Origin: Vibrio agarilyticus
GTDB taxonomy: Bacteria > Pseudomonadota > Gammaproteobacteria > Enterobacterales > Vibrionaceae
NCBI RefSeq assembly: GCF_012641465.1
Contig: NZ_JABAIK010000011.1
Coordinates: 1-64,000 of the forward strand
Direction: 5' to 3'
Length of the DNA: 64,000 nt
Shown here: piece by piece, positions 55,960-64,000 of the stretch
How positions within the stretch are numbered: the first letter of the stretch is position 1
Layout: the number at the start of each line of letters is the position of its first letter
Notes under the pieces: model-generated
What the model was told of the DNA's origin: nothing
Seen by the model: only the letters and a program-made list of their open reading frames with translations
Database searches by the model: none
Program-made: the position numbers and the translations under genes

Positions 55960-57792
55960 TTATGCTTTCGCTTCACGAGACGCACGCTTACGATCGCTTT
56001 CCGTTAGGAATTTCTTACGAATACGGATGCTTTCTGGCGTTACTTCTACTAGCTCATCATCATCGATGAACTCAAGCGCTTGCTCAAGCGTCATTATGAT
56101 TGGCGGAGTCAGTACCTGCGCGTCATCAGTACCCGATGCACGAACGTTGGTGAGTTGCTTACCTTTCAGTGCGTTAACGGTTAGGTCGTTATCACGGCTG
56201 TGAATACCGATCACCATGCCTTCGTACACTTCAACACCGTGACCAATGAATAGACGACCACGCTCTTGTAGGTTGAACAGTGCGTTGGTTAGCGCTTTAC
56301 CCATTGCGTTTGCAATCAATACGCCGTTAACACGTTGACCGATGTTGCCGCCTTTGTGTGGACCGTAGTGATCGTAAGTATGGTAAAGCAGACCAGAACC
56401 TGAAGTCAGCGTCATAAATTCCGTTTGGAAACCAATGAGACCACGAGATGGCATCACAAAATCCAAACGTACACGGCCTTTACCATCTGGAGACATGTCT
56501 TTCAGTTCGCCTTTACGCAGACCGATTTTCTCCATGATGCCACCTTGGTGCTCTTCTTGCACGTCGATGGTCACTGTTTCAAACGGTTCCATTAGCTGAC
56601 CGTTTTCTTCTTTTAGTATTACTTCAGGGCGAGAAACCGCTAGCTCAAAACCTTCACGACGCATGTTTTCGATCAGGATAGAGAGGTGAAGTTCACCACG
56701 ACCTGATACGCGGAAGCGATCTGGGTTGTCGGTTTCTTCAACGCGCAGTGCCACGTTGTGAACCAATTCTTTTTGTAGGCGCTCAAGGATGTTACGTGAA
56801 GTGACGAATTTACCTTCTTTACCCGCAAACGGAGACGTGTTGACTTGGAACGTCATGGTAACCGTTGGTTCGTCAACAGACAGCGGTGGCAATGCTTCAA
56901 CTTGGTTTTGCGCACAGATGGTGTCAGAGATTTTCAGCTCACCAAGACCTGTGATCGCAATGATGTCGCCCGCGTGCGCTTGCTCGATGTCGTGACGCTC
57001 AAGGCCAAGGTAACCCATAACTGTGCCAACTTTACCGTTACGCGTTTTACCGTCAGCGCCAATGATGGTCACTTGTTGGTTAGGCTTCACGCTACCACGA
57101 GTCACACGAGCCACACCGATAACGCCCACGTAAGAGCTGTAGTCTAGCTGAGACACTTGCATCTGTAGTGGACCGTCTAGGTCAACTTGTGGCGCTTCTA
57201 CTTGGTCAACGATAGTTTGGAATAGCGGTTCCATGTTCTCGCCAGTCTCGCCTTCTTCTAGGCAAGCCCAACCGTTCAGTGCTGACGCGTAAACCACTTT
57301 AAAGTCTAGCTGTTCGTCAGTGGCACCTAGGTTGTCAAATAGGTCGAACACTTGGTCCATAACCCAATCAGGACGCGCGCCAGGGCGATCGATCTTGTTG
57401 ATCACAACGATTGGCTTAAGACCGTGAGCAAACGCTTTTTGCGTTACGAAACGCGTTTGTGGCATTGGGCCATCAACTGCGTCAACAATCAGCAATACCG
57501 AGTCAACCATTGACATGATGCGCTCTACTTCACCACCGAAGTCGGCGTGTCCTGGAGTATCTACGATATTAATGCGGTAATCGTTCCAGTTGATCGCCGT
57601 GTTTTTCGCCAAAATGGTGATACCACGTTCTTTCTCGATGTCATTCGAGTCCATCACGCGCTCTTCGATGTCACCGCGAGATTGTAAAGTGCCTGATTGC
57701 TGTAGCAGTTTATCAACCAGTGTTGTTTTACCGTGGTCAACGTGCGCGATGATCGCGATATTTCTTAATTTATCAATCTGTGGAGTAGACAT
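55960..57792 (-). CDS. typA: Ribosome-binding GTPase TypA/BipA
   Basis: Translation-factor GTPase that aids 50S assembly and stress growth. 610 residues (E. coli 607). G1 AHVDHGKTT (16-24), G3 [11 protein letters not shown]4 [11 protein letters not shown]; domains II, III, V and the BipA-specific C-terminal domain follow. It ends in a basic tail. Divergent from glnA, the conserved order. Confidence 0.98.
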   Translation of the reverse strand: MSTPQIDKLRNIAIIAHVDHGKTTLVDKLLQQSGTLQSRGDIEERVMDSNDIEKERGITILAKNTAINWNDYRINIVDTPGHADFGGEVERIMSMVDSVLLIVDAVDGPMPQTRFVTQKAFAHGLKPIVVINKIDRPGARPDWVMDQVFDLFDNLGATDEQLDFKVVYASALNGWACLEEGETGENMEPLFQTIVDQVEAPQVDLDGPLQMQVSQLDYSSYVGVIGVARVTRGSVKPNQQVTIIGADGKTRNGKVGTVMGYLGLERHDIEQAHAGDIIAITGLGELKISDTICAQNQVEALPPLSVDEPTVTMTFQVNTSPFAGKEGKFVTSRNILERLQKELVHNVALRVEETDNPDRFRVSGRGELHLSILIENMRREGFELAVSRPEVILKEENGQLMEPFETVTIDVQEEHQGGIMEKIGLRKGELKDMSPDGKGRVRLDFVMPSRGLIGFQTEFMTLTSGSGLLYHTYDHYGPHKGGNIGQRVNGVLIANAMGKALTNALFNLQERGRLFIGHGVEVYEGMVIGIHSRDNDLTVNALKGKQLTNVRASGTDDAQVLTPPIIMTLEQALEFIDDDELVEVTPESIRIRKKFLTESDRKRASREAKA

Positions 57793-58147
57793 AGATTTGA
57801 TTCGCTCGGTAGATAGTTATGCCGCATTTTTGATGTGCCACATAAACTTGATTAAAAAAACGACCATAATTTACCAGATTTTGCTGAAAAACCTAGAAAT
57901 ATGTGATCTGACCGCAAGTATTTTTCTTCTCTACAGGCTAGTCCTTCCACGCCGTTGCTGCCACGCTTGCAAGAAAATTGAAGCTAAGTAACGAATCGGA
58001 TTTTTTTCACCAAACGGTCACTGATGGTAATTGACATCCCAATGAGATCGCGGCCCAATGGTCTGCGCGTAATCGCGTAATCGCGTGATGTGAATCGATT
58101 TAACACCGTCACACTCACGCTCTTGCCGCAACGAACATGCCGCAGGC

Positions 58148-58192
58148 TGCAACAGATTGGTGCAAAATGATAATTTGCACCAAATTGGTGAA
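58148..58192 (+). promoter_or_regulatory. Two NtrC-binding dyads upstream of glnA
   Basis: 58148-58164 is TGCAACA-GAT-TGGTGCA and 58176-58192 is TGCACCA-AAT-TGGTGAA. Each matches the NtrC dyad TGCACCA-N3-TGGTGCA with one mismatch. Their centres are 28 bp apart. A further TGGTGCA half lies at 58207-58213. They sit about 83-127 bp upstream of the sigma-54 promoter, an enhancer distance. The rest of the 603-bp typA-glnA gap (57793-58395) shows no gene. Confidence 0.87.
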
Positions 58193-58274
58193 AGTGAGGA
58201 TCATTTTGGTGCAGCCCAATGACCCTTATACACCTTTAAATGACTTAACCTAATGTATTTAAAGGATTAAAAAA

Positions 58275-58290
58275 ATTGGCACGGTTTTAG
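58275..58290 (+). promoter_or_regulatory. Sigma-54 (RpoN) promoter of glnA
   Basis: TTGGCACGGTTTTAGC has the invariant GG and GC exactly 10 bp apart, the -24/-12 layout. Transcription would start near 58301. With the NtrC dyads upstream it predicts induction of glnA under nitrogen limitation. Confidence 0.87.
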
Positions 58291-58395
58291 CTTTATGAAA
58301 ATCAGCATCGATTAACCATTTGAAAAGATTAATCAATGCTGGGATTTTTATGATTCTAGCCTTACTCGATTTAAAAACACTGGAGGTTATCCAAC

Positions 58396-59805
58396 ATGTC
58401 AGTAGAAAACGTTCTGTCGCTGATCCAAGAAAATGAAGTAAAATTCGTTGATCTACGCTTTACCGACACTAAAGGTAAAGAGCAACACATCTCTATTCCT
58501 GCGCACCAAATTGATGCAGACTTCTTTGAAGACGGCAAAATGTTTGATGGTTCATCTGTTGCTGGCTGGAAAGGCATCAATGAATCTGACATGGTAATGA
58601 TGCCGGATGCATCATCTGCTGTGCTTGACCCATTTACAGAAGACGCAACACTGAACGTTCGTTGTGACATTCTAGAGCCTGCGACTATGCAAGGCTACGA
58701 CCGTGACCCACGTTCAATCGCAAAACGTGCTGAAGATTACATGCGCGCGACTGGCATTGCCGACACTGTACTTGTAGGTCCAGAGCCTGAGTTCTTCCTA
58801 TTTGATGATGTTAAATTCTCAAATGAAATGTCTGGCTCATTCTTCAAAATCGACGACGTTGAAGCGGCATGGAACAGCGGCGCTGATATCGAAGGCGGTA
58901 ACAAAGGTCACCGTCCTGGCGTGAAAGGTGGCTACTTCCCAGTAGCACCAGTTGATTCTTCTCAAGATGTTCGTTCAGCCATGTGTCTTATCATGGAAGA
59001 GATGGGTCTTGTAGTTGAAGCGCACCACCACGAAGTGGCAACGGCAGGTCAAAACGAGATCGCAACTCGCTTTAACACGCTAACCACCAAAGCAGATGAA
59101 ATCCAAATCTACAAGTACGTAGTGCACAACGTGGCACACGCATTTGGTAAAACCGCGACCTTTATGCCTAAACCACTTGTTGGCGACAACGGCTCTGGTA
59201 TGCACGTTCACCAATCTCTAGCAAAAGATGGCGTTAACCTATTTGCTGGCGACAAGTACGGCGGCCTATCTGAAACGGCACTTTACTACATCGGTGGTAT
59301 CATCAAGCACGCTCGTGCAATCAACGCATTTGCTAACCCATCGACCAACTCGTACAAGCGTCTTGTTCCTGGATTCGAAGCACCAGTAATGCTTGCTTAC
59401 TCTGCACGTAACCGTTCTGCTTCTATCCGTATCCCAGTGGTACCAAGCGCGAAAGCTCGTCGTATCGAAGCGCGCTTCCCAGATCCAGCAGCAAACCCAT
59501 ACCTAGCGTTTGCTTCTCTTCTAATGGCAGGTCTTGACGGCATCAAGAACAAGATCCACCCAGGCGAAGCAATGGATAAAGATTTGTACGACCTACCAGC
59601 AGAAGAAGCGGCTGAGATTCCAAAAGTGGCAGAGTCACTTGAAGTGGCACTAAAAGCACTTGACGAAGATCGTGAGTTCTTGACCGCTGGCGGCGTATTC
59701 TCTGATGACTTCATCGATTCATACATCGAGCTGAAATCAAAAGACGTTGAGCGCGTAAACATGGCAGTTCACCCACTTGAGTTTGAACTGTACTACTCTG
59801 TGTAA
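58396..59805 (+). CDS. glnA: Glutamine synthetase, type I
   Basis: Makes glutamine from glutamate, ammonia and ATP; a dodecamer. 469 residues, like E. coli. [10 protein letters not shown], the glutamate/metal segment [20 protein letters not shown] and the ATP segment are all present. Tyr398 in [11 protein letters not shown] (residue 397 without Met1) is the adenylylation site, so GlnE control is expected. GGAGG precedes the ATG. First gene of the glnA-(DUF4124)-ntrB-ntrC locus. Confidence 0.99.
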   Translation: MSVENVLSLIQENEVKFVDLRFTDTKGKEQHISIPAHQIDADFFEDGKMFDGSSVAGWKGINESDMVMMPDASSAVLDPFTEDATLNVRCDILEPATMQGYDRDPRSIAKRAEDYMRATGIADTVLVGPEPEFFLFDDVKFSNEMSGSFFKIDDVEAAWNSGADIEGGNKGHRPGVKGGYFPVAPVDSSQDVRSAMCLIMEEMGLVVEAHHHEVATAGQNEIATRFNTLTTKADEIQIYKYVVHNVAHAFGKTATFMPKPLVGDNGSGMHVHQSLAKDGVNLFAGDKYGGLSETALYYIGGIIKHARAINAFANPSTNSYKRLVPGFEAPVMLAYSARNRSASIRIPVVPSAKARRIEARFPDPAANPYLAFASLLMAGLDGIKNKIHPGEAMDKDLYDLPAEEAAEIPKVAESLEVALKALDEDREFLTAGGVFSDDFIDSYIELKSKDVERVNMAVHPLEFELYYSV

Positions 59806-59846
59806 GGGTAATTTGCACAAAGTTGCATAAAAACACACCAATATCA

Positions 59847-59880
59847 GGCTCGCTTCTCAAGCGAGCCTTTTTTTATTTTT
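59847..59880 (+). terminator. Rho-independent terminator of glnA
   Basis: GGCTCGCTT pairs with AAGCGAGCC around CTC and TTTTTTTATTTTT follows. It lies about 40 nt after the stop. Confidence 0.95.
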
Positions 59881-59933
59881 CCATTTTCATCAACGCATTA
59901 TGATGACCCATTCATAGTTGATGAGCACCCACC

Positions 59934-60446
59934 ATGTTTCGCCTTTGCCGAACCATTGCCTGTTTCGTCCTTGCGTTATGCACATCGTTATTGAGCTATG
60001 CCAATCCCATCTACACCTGGGTTGATGAGCATGGAACTCGCCATTTCAGTGACACGCCAGCGCCCAATGCCACTTTAGTTTCTCTGGCTGAGGCTGAGCC
60101 GTCTAAAATAGAAGCTTCGAGCATCCAAACGCCTCCAGAGGTAACACCATCCAATCCGCAAAATAGTGTGAGTTTGCTTGTACCGCACCAAGCACAAACC
60201 ATTCGTAACAATCTCGGTGTAATCACCGTACGCGTCCAAACCGAGCGCCCGCTGGCGCAAGATGCCCACTTACAGCTGCTCTTTGATGGACGCCGTTATG
60301 GTGCACCACAAACAAAAACACAATGGCAACTCACCAATATAGACCGAGGAACGCATACCATTGAAGTGCAACTATTCCAAGGCGGCAAGCTTATTGCATC
60401 AACCCCATCAATCACGGTGTTTTTGCATCGCGCTTCCATTCAATAA
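59934..60446 (+). CDS. DUF4124 exported protein
   Basis: 170 residues. Signal peptide 1-23 (cleavage near SYA-NP). IYTWVDEHGTRHFSDTP right after it is the DUF4124 motif, which gives a small beta fold. A Pro/Ser-rich linker (about 58-78) precedes a second beta-rich domain (about 85-165) that looks like an Ig-like or FlgD-type fold. The gene is found between glnA and ntrB in Vibrio. Function unknown; no link to nitrogen is shown. Confidence 0.87.
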   Translation: MFRLCRTIACFVLALCTSLLSYANPIYTWVDEHGTRHFSDTPAPNATLVSLAEAEPSKIEASSIQTPPEVTPSNPQNSVSLLVPHQAQTIRNNLGVITVRVQTERPLAQDAHLQLLFDGRRYGAPQTKTQWQLTNIDRGTHTIEVQLFQGGKLIASTPSITVFLHRASIQ

Positions 60447-60518
60447 TGCCACCATAACGGTATGACGTCGGGTTACGTCATGATTTACGTCGGTGACAAA
60501 ACAGGGCGCGGCTTGCAA

Positions 60519-60535
60519 CGCACCAATTTGGTGCA
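60519..60535 (+). promoter_or_regulatory. NtrC dyad at the ntrBC promoter
   Basis: CGCACCA-ATT-TGGTGCA matches the NtrC consensus at all but the first base. A partial second site, TGCACCA with a poor partner, lies at 60542-60558. They are 40-79 bp before the ntrB start, as at E. coli glnL, where NtrC represses. No sigma-54 promoter is evident, so this is most likely autorepression. Confidence 0.82.
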
Positions 60536-60597
60536 CTAGAATGCACCAAATTGAGTGCGATACGCTGACCTAAGGACAACGAAGGGAAGGATAAAAC

Positions 60598-61656
60598 GTG
60601 ACAGAAACCATGACAGACACCATTCTCGACAATATGGTGACCGCCACGCTGATCCTCGATGAGGCACTCGGAGTGCACTACGCCAACCCTGCCGCAGAGC
60701 TGATGTTTTCACAGAGCGCCAAACGCATTGTTGGTCACCCCCTATCGCACTTAATTCAACATGCGTCACTTGATCTGGCGTTGCTGTCGCAGCCACTGCA
60801 AAGTGGCCAGAGCATCACCGACAGTGATGTAACCTTTGTGGTGGATGGCAAACCACTGATGCTTGAAGTTACCGTCAGCCCAATGTCTTGGCACAAACAA
60901 TTAATGCTGTTGGTAGAGATGCGCAAAATCGACCACCAACGCCGCCTATCACAAGAACTCAATCAACACGCGCAGCAACAAGCGGCCAAGCTTTTAGTCC
61001 GAGGCCTTGCGCATGAAATCAAAAATCCGCTGGGTGGATTACGTGGCGCGGCGCAGCTTCTGGAAAAAACCTTGCCGGATCCGAGCTTAAAAGAGTACAC
61101 CCAAATTATTATTGAGCAGGCAGATAGGCTCCGCTCACTGGTTGACCGACTGCTTGGCCCGCAACGTCCCGGCAAAAAAACACAAGAAAATGTCCATTTG
61201 GTACTGGAAAAAGTTCGCCAACTGGTCGAGCTAGAATCAGGAACCGAATTGGCGCTTGAGCGCGACTACGACCCAAGCCTGCCGGCCTTTTTGATGGACA
61301 GCGAGCAAATTGAGCAAGCGATGTTGAACATTGTCGGCAATGCGGCGCAGATTTTAGCCACTCAACATGATGGTCGCATCACGATTCGCACTCGCACCGT
61401 GCATCAAGCCAATATCCATGGCCAACGCTGCAAATTGGCGGCCCGTATTGAAATTATTGATAACGGCCCAGGCATTGCTCAAGAACTGCAAGACACGCTG
61501 TTTTACCCTATGGTAAGTGGCCGTGAAGGCGGTACCGGGCTTGGGCTATCCATTGCACAAAATTTAATTGACCAACATCAAGGTAAAATCGACGTCGAAA
61601 GCTGGCCCGGACACACCTGCTTTACCGTCTATTTGCCGATAAATAGCACAACATAA
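60598..61656 (+). CDS. glnL: Nitrogen regulation sensor kinase NtrB (GlnL)
   Basis: Phosphorylates NtrC when nitrogen is short and, with PII, dephosphorylates it in excess. Start GTG 60598 has AAGGA 9 nt upstream; an ATG at 60610 is later. 352 residues (E. coli 349). PAS domain (about 5-110), HisKA with His139 in [12 protein letters not shown] (same number as in E. coli), N box [15 protein letters not shown] and [11 protein letters not shown]. Soluble. Separated from ntrC by 222 bp, mostly an ERIC-like element. Confidence 0.97.
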   Translation: MTETMTDTILDNMVTATLILDEALGVHYANPAAELMFSQSAKRIVGHPLSHLIQHASLDLALLSQPLQSGQSITDSDVTFVVDGKPLMLEVTVSPMSWHKQLMLLVEMRKIDHQRRLSQELNQHAQQQAAKLLVRGLAHEIKNPLGGLRGAAQLLEKTLPDPSLKEYTQIIIEQADRLRSLVDRLLGPQRPGKKTQENVHLVLEKVRQLVELESGTELALERDYDPSLPAFLMDSEQIEQAMLNIVGNAAQILATQHDGRITIRTRTVHQANIHGQRCKLAARIEIIDNGPGIAQELQDTLFYPMVSGREGGTGLGLSIAQNLIDQHQGKIDVESWPGHTCFTVYLPINSTT

Positions 61657-61678
61657 TAATAACGTTAATAACGCTGAC

Positions 61679-61813
61679 TATCCCCAAACAACTTGAAGAT
61701 GCAGGTAGGCGACCAGAGAGCAAAGCCTTAGAGCATAATGAACTATGTAATGAGGTTTGTGAGTGCCTTACTTTGTAACGCAAAGCGCTGCACCTTCAAG
61801 TGGGACGGGGATA
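61679..61813 (+). repeat. ERIC-like intergenic palindrome, copy 6 (between ntrB and ntrC)
   Basis: 135 bp, short form. Left end TATCCCCAAACAACTTGAAG, right end CACCTTCAAGTGGGACGGGGATA, with CTATGTAATGAGGTTTGTGAG inside. It fills the space between two genes of one operon; these are usually only a few bases apart, so the ntrC Shine-Dalgarno lies 54 bp beyond the element. Confidence 0.88.
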
Positions 61814-61878
61814 ACAAATAGATTTTCGCTTGTCACCTCTTGATTGGACGCAAGGGATGCCACATTAAGGAGCTAGGT

Positions 61879-63282
61879 ATGAGTAAAGGGCATGTTTGGG
61901 TTGTCGATGATGACAGCTCGATTCGCTGGGTTTTAGAAAAAACACTGACATCAGTGCGCATCAAATGCACCACCTTCGCCGATGCAGAATCGGTGCTATT
62001 GGCGCTTGAACGTGAAACTCCGGATGTTTTGGTGTCCGATATTCGCATGCCTGGCATTGACGGGATTGAACTCCTCAAACAAATTCACACCACTCGCCCA
62101 GAGCTTCCTGTGATTATTATGACCGCGCATTCAGATTTGGATGCGGCGGTAAATGCCTATCAGCAAGGGGCGTTTGAGTACCTTCCTAAACCCTTTGATA
62201 TTGATGAGGCTTTGGCGCTTGTGGAACGCGCAATTGCGCACCGCCAAGAGCTCAAACGTGAAGCCAGCACCGAAGAATTGGCCAGTGCCACGCCAGAAAT
62301 CATTGGTGAAGCACCAGCGATGCAAGAGGTGTTTCGCGCTATTGGTCGACTCTCACGCTCTTCCATTTCAGTCCTCATCAATGGTGAGTCGGGCACGGGT
62401 AAAGAGCTTGTCGCCCATGCGCTGCATCGCCACAGCCCACGCGCTGCCAAACCCTTTATTGCGCTAAACATGGCCGCCATTCCCAAGGATTTAATTGAGT
62501 CAGAGTTATTTGGTCATGAAAAAGGGGCCTTTACTGGCGCCAATGCGGTACGCCAAGGTCGCTTTGAACAAGCCAATGGCGGAACACTTTTTTTAGATGA
62601 AATTGGCGATATGCCGCTCGACATTCAAACCCGCTTACTGCGCGTTCTGGCTGACGGTCAATTTTATCGCGTTGGCGGGCACTCCCCCATCAAGGTCGAT
62701 GTCCGCATTGTTGCCGCGACCCATCAGGACTTACAGCAACTGGTGGCCAAAGGCGATTTTCGTGAAGATTTATTTCACCGCCTCAACGTGATTCGAATTC
62801 AAATTCCAGCACTGCGTGAGCGACGCCAAGATATAGAAAAGCTAACTCACCACTTTTTACTGCGCGCCGCAGATGAGCTGGATGTTGAGCCCAAAACGCT
62901 GCATGCAGATACCAGCGAGATTCTCGCCCGTTTAGAATGGCCTGGTAACGTACGTCAACTTGAAAATATTTGTCGCTGGCTCACCGTAATGGCCAGCGGC
63001 AGTGAGATTTTGCCCTCAGATCTGCCCACTGAATTACTTGAAGAAAAGAAAGTGACCCTGACAAGTGACGATCAAGATTGGCAAGCGATGCTTGCCAGTT
63101 GGGCAGAAGATGCTCTCAGTTCAGGGCAAACCGAGTTACTCAATCAAGCTTTACCAACGTTTGAGCGCATTTTGCTTGAAGCGGCGTTAAGCCACACTAA
63201 AGGGCACAAGCAAGATGCGGCGAAAGTGTTAGGTTGGGGACGCAATACCCTAACCCGCAAACTCAAAGAACTTTATTCCTAG
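61879..63282 (+). CDS. glnG: Nitrogen regulator NtrC (GlnG), sigma-54 activator
   Basis: The ATG at 61879 has AAGGAG 6 nt upstream; an open frame to 61840 is not used. 467 residues (E. coli 469). Receiver with Asp54 in [12 protein letters not shown]+ domain: Walker A GESGTGKE, the sigma-54-contact GAFTGA loop, Walker [15 protein letters not shown]-terminal Fis-type helix-turn-helix ends [16 protein letters not shown]. Acts at the NtrC dyads upstream of glnA and ntrB. Confidence 0.98.
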   Translation: MSKGHVWVVDDDSSIRWVLEKTLTSVRIKCTTFADAESVLLALERETPDVLVSDIRMPGIDGIELLKQIHTTRPELPVIIMTAHSDLDAAVNAYQQGAFEYLPKPFDIDEALALVERAIAHRQELKREASTEELASATPEIIGEAPAMQEVFRAIGRLSRSSISVLINGESGTGKELVAHALHRHSPRAAKPFIALNMAAIPKDLIESELFGHEKGAFTGANAVRQGRFEQANGGTLFLDEIGDMPLDIQTRLLRVLADGQFYRVGGHSPIKVDVRIVAATHQDLQQLVAKGDFREDLFHRLNVIRIQIPALRERRQDIEKLTHHFLLRAADELDVEPKTLHADTSEILARLEWPGNVRQLENICRWLTVMASGSEILPSDLPTELLEEKKVTLTSDDQDWQAMLASWAEDALSSGQTELLNQALPTFERILLEAALSHTKGHKQDAAKVLGWGRNTLTRKLKELYS

Positions 63283-63289
63283 TTCATTT

Positions 63290-63442
63290 TATAGCCAAAC
63301 CACTTGAAGTTACCGGTCGGCGACCAGCGAGCAAAGCCTCTGAGCACTTGGTGAACATAGATCCACGATGTGATGAGGTTTGTGAGTAGGAGTCCCTTAC
63401 TTTGTAACGAAAAGCGCTGCAGCTTCAAGTAAGACGGGGATA
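63290..63442 (+). repeat. ERIC-like intergenic palindrome, copy 7
   Basis: 153 bp, long form with CACTTGGTGAACATAG. Left end TATAGCCAAACCACTTGAAG; right end AGCTTCAAGTAAGACGGGGATA. It begins 7 bp after the ntrC stop and no separate terminator is seen, so its stem may serve that role. The 133 bp to copy 8 contain nothing I recognise. Confidence 0.86.
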
Positions 63443-63575
63443 ATCTGCTTGGCGATAACAGCGCCAAGCATTTTAATATCAGCTCAATTGGCAACATTTT
63501 TCATTAACATATTGATTGCTCCAACTTCTCCACAACGCTCCGTTCAAATTACTGACATTTTCCATTGTATCTCTT

Positions 63576-63713
63576 TATACCCAAACAACTTGAAGATGCC
63601 GGTAGGCGGCAAGCGAGTAAAGCCTCTGAGCACTTGGTGAACATAGACCCACGATGTGAAGAGGTTTGTGAGAGCCTGTCAACAACGCTGCGACTTCAAG
63701 TAGGAAGGGTATA
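63576..63713 (+). repeat. ERIC-like intergenic palindrome, copy 8
   Basis: 138 bp. Left end TATACCCAAACAACTTGAAG; right end GACTTCAAGTAGGAAGGGTATA. It carries the CACTTGGTGAACATAG segment shared with copy 7 and GTGAAGAGGTTTGTGAG in the centre. It ends 67 bp before the adenosine deaminase start. Confidence 0.86.
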
Positions 63714-63780
63714 TACTCAACTGGAGCGTCGCGAATACACCGCGGCCAATCATGCAATCCCCATACAACTGGATACAATA

Positions 63781-64000
63781 ATGATAACGAAAAACCTCCC
63801 GTTAACGGATTTACACCGCCATTTGGATGGCAATATTCGCACTCAGACTATTTTGGATTTAGGCCAACAATTTGGTATTGCCCTGCCTGCTGATACGGTC
63901 TCAGGCCTCACGCCCCACGTTCAAATTGTCGAAGCAGAGCCCTCTCTTATGGCGTTTCTTGCCAAACTGGATTGGGGCGTCGCCGTGCTCGGCTCGCTGG
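63781..64000 (+). CDS. add: Adenosine deaminase (N-terminal part)
   Basis: Deaminates adenosine to inosine for purine salvage. The first 73 codons are in the window and the gene runs off the right end. The zinc-site motif [10 protein letters not shown] (11-20) supplies two His ligands of the TIM-barrel enzyme; [20 protein letters not shown] follows as in enteric and Vibrio Add. ATG 63781 is the only suitable start; the Shine-Dalgarno is weak (CTGGATACAATA before it). No adenine riboswitch precedes it. Confidence 0.92.
   Translation, partial: MITKNLPLTDLHRHLDGNIRTQTILDLGQQFGIALPADTVSGLTPHVQIVEAEPSLMAFLAKLDWGVAVLGSL

Noticed and set aside
5441-63713. The eight dispersed repeats as insertion sequences or a CRISPR array
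   Set aside because: They carry no transposase ORF, show no evident target duplications and are far apart with unrelated spacing; the ends match the ERIC type.
63714-63780. Adenine riboswitch before add, as in some Vibrio
   Set aside because: The 67 bp between ERIC copy 8 and add lack the conserved purine-aptamer core, and the space is too small for aptamer plus expression platform.

Overview
This 64-kb window is a stretch of the main chromosome of a gammaproteobacterium of the Vibrionaceae type, either a Vibrio or a close relative such as Salinivibrio. The genus is an inference from gene order and protein similarity; only the first 62 bases of a 16S gene are present, so rRNA cannot settle it. 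The gene blocks follow conserved gammaproteobacterial neighbourhoods: murI-btuB-trmA-yijD-fabR-sthA, lexA-plsB-ubiAC, glpEG, rpoH-ftsXEY-rsmD, rhtB-pldB-yigL, yigB-xerC-DUF484-dapF-lysA-lptM/cyaY/cyaA/hemCDXY, pstSCAB, and typA/glnA/ntrB/ntrC. Most of the window is core genome.

Layout. 1-450: 5' end of a leftward rRNA operon with its P1 promoter and boxA. 595-8300: membrane-anchored RRM protein, glutamate racemase, vitamin B12 receptor under a cobalamin riboswitch, tRNA methylase, YijD/FabR and the soluble transhydrogenase. 8400-18050: LexA with tandem SOS boxes, PlsB, a secreted GbpA-like chitin-active LPMO, ubiquinone genes, a FliL-like protein, GlpG/GlpE and RpoH. 18200-23850: FtsXEY, RsmD, DUF1145/DUF2500 proteins, an unannotated 25-residue peptide gene and a small membrane-anchored HEPN-like protein. 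23860-27045: an arsenate-detoxification operon (arsR, GAPDH, Cys-phosphatase, arsJ) set between core genes. 27100-33250: RhtB, PldB, YigL, TapT and a FIST-GGDEF-EAL protein. 33400-45900: yigB to hemY. 45960-52350: pstSCAB and a two-component pair whose regulator has an ArsR-like winged helix. 52400-55830: crotonase, LysR, DUF2959 lipoprotein, small ATPase. 55960-64000: TypA, glutamine synthetase, NtrBC and the start of adenosine deaminase.

Regulation is unusually readable. Nitrogen control is laid out in full: two NtrC dyads upstream of a -24/-12 sigma-54 promoter at glnA, and a further NtrC dyad at the ntrBC promoter. LexA has two SOS boxes 20 bp apart. btuB has a cobalamin riboswitch. cyaA appears to start at a UUG codon that gives exactly the E. 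coli length of 848 residues.

The most conspicuous unexplained structure is a family of eight 128-155 bp ERIC-like imperfect palindromes between genes. All eight lie in the same orientation, and one splits ntrB from ntrC. Other items worth a second look are the phosphatase in the GAPDH/ArsJ operon, the 7-TM kinase with its ArsR-like response regulator, the HEPN-like protein, the 25-residue ORF and a DnaA-box cluster between glpE and rpoH. I see no CRISPR array, prophage, transposase, tRNA or clearly new multi-gene defence system.
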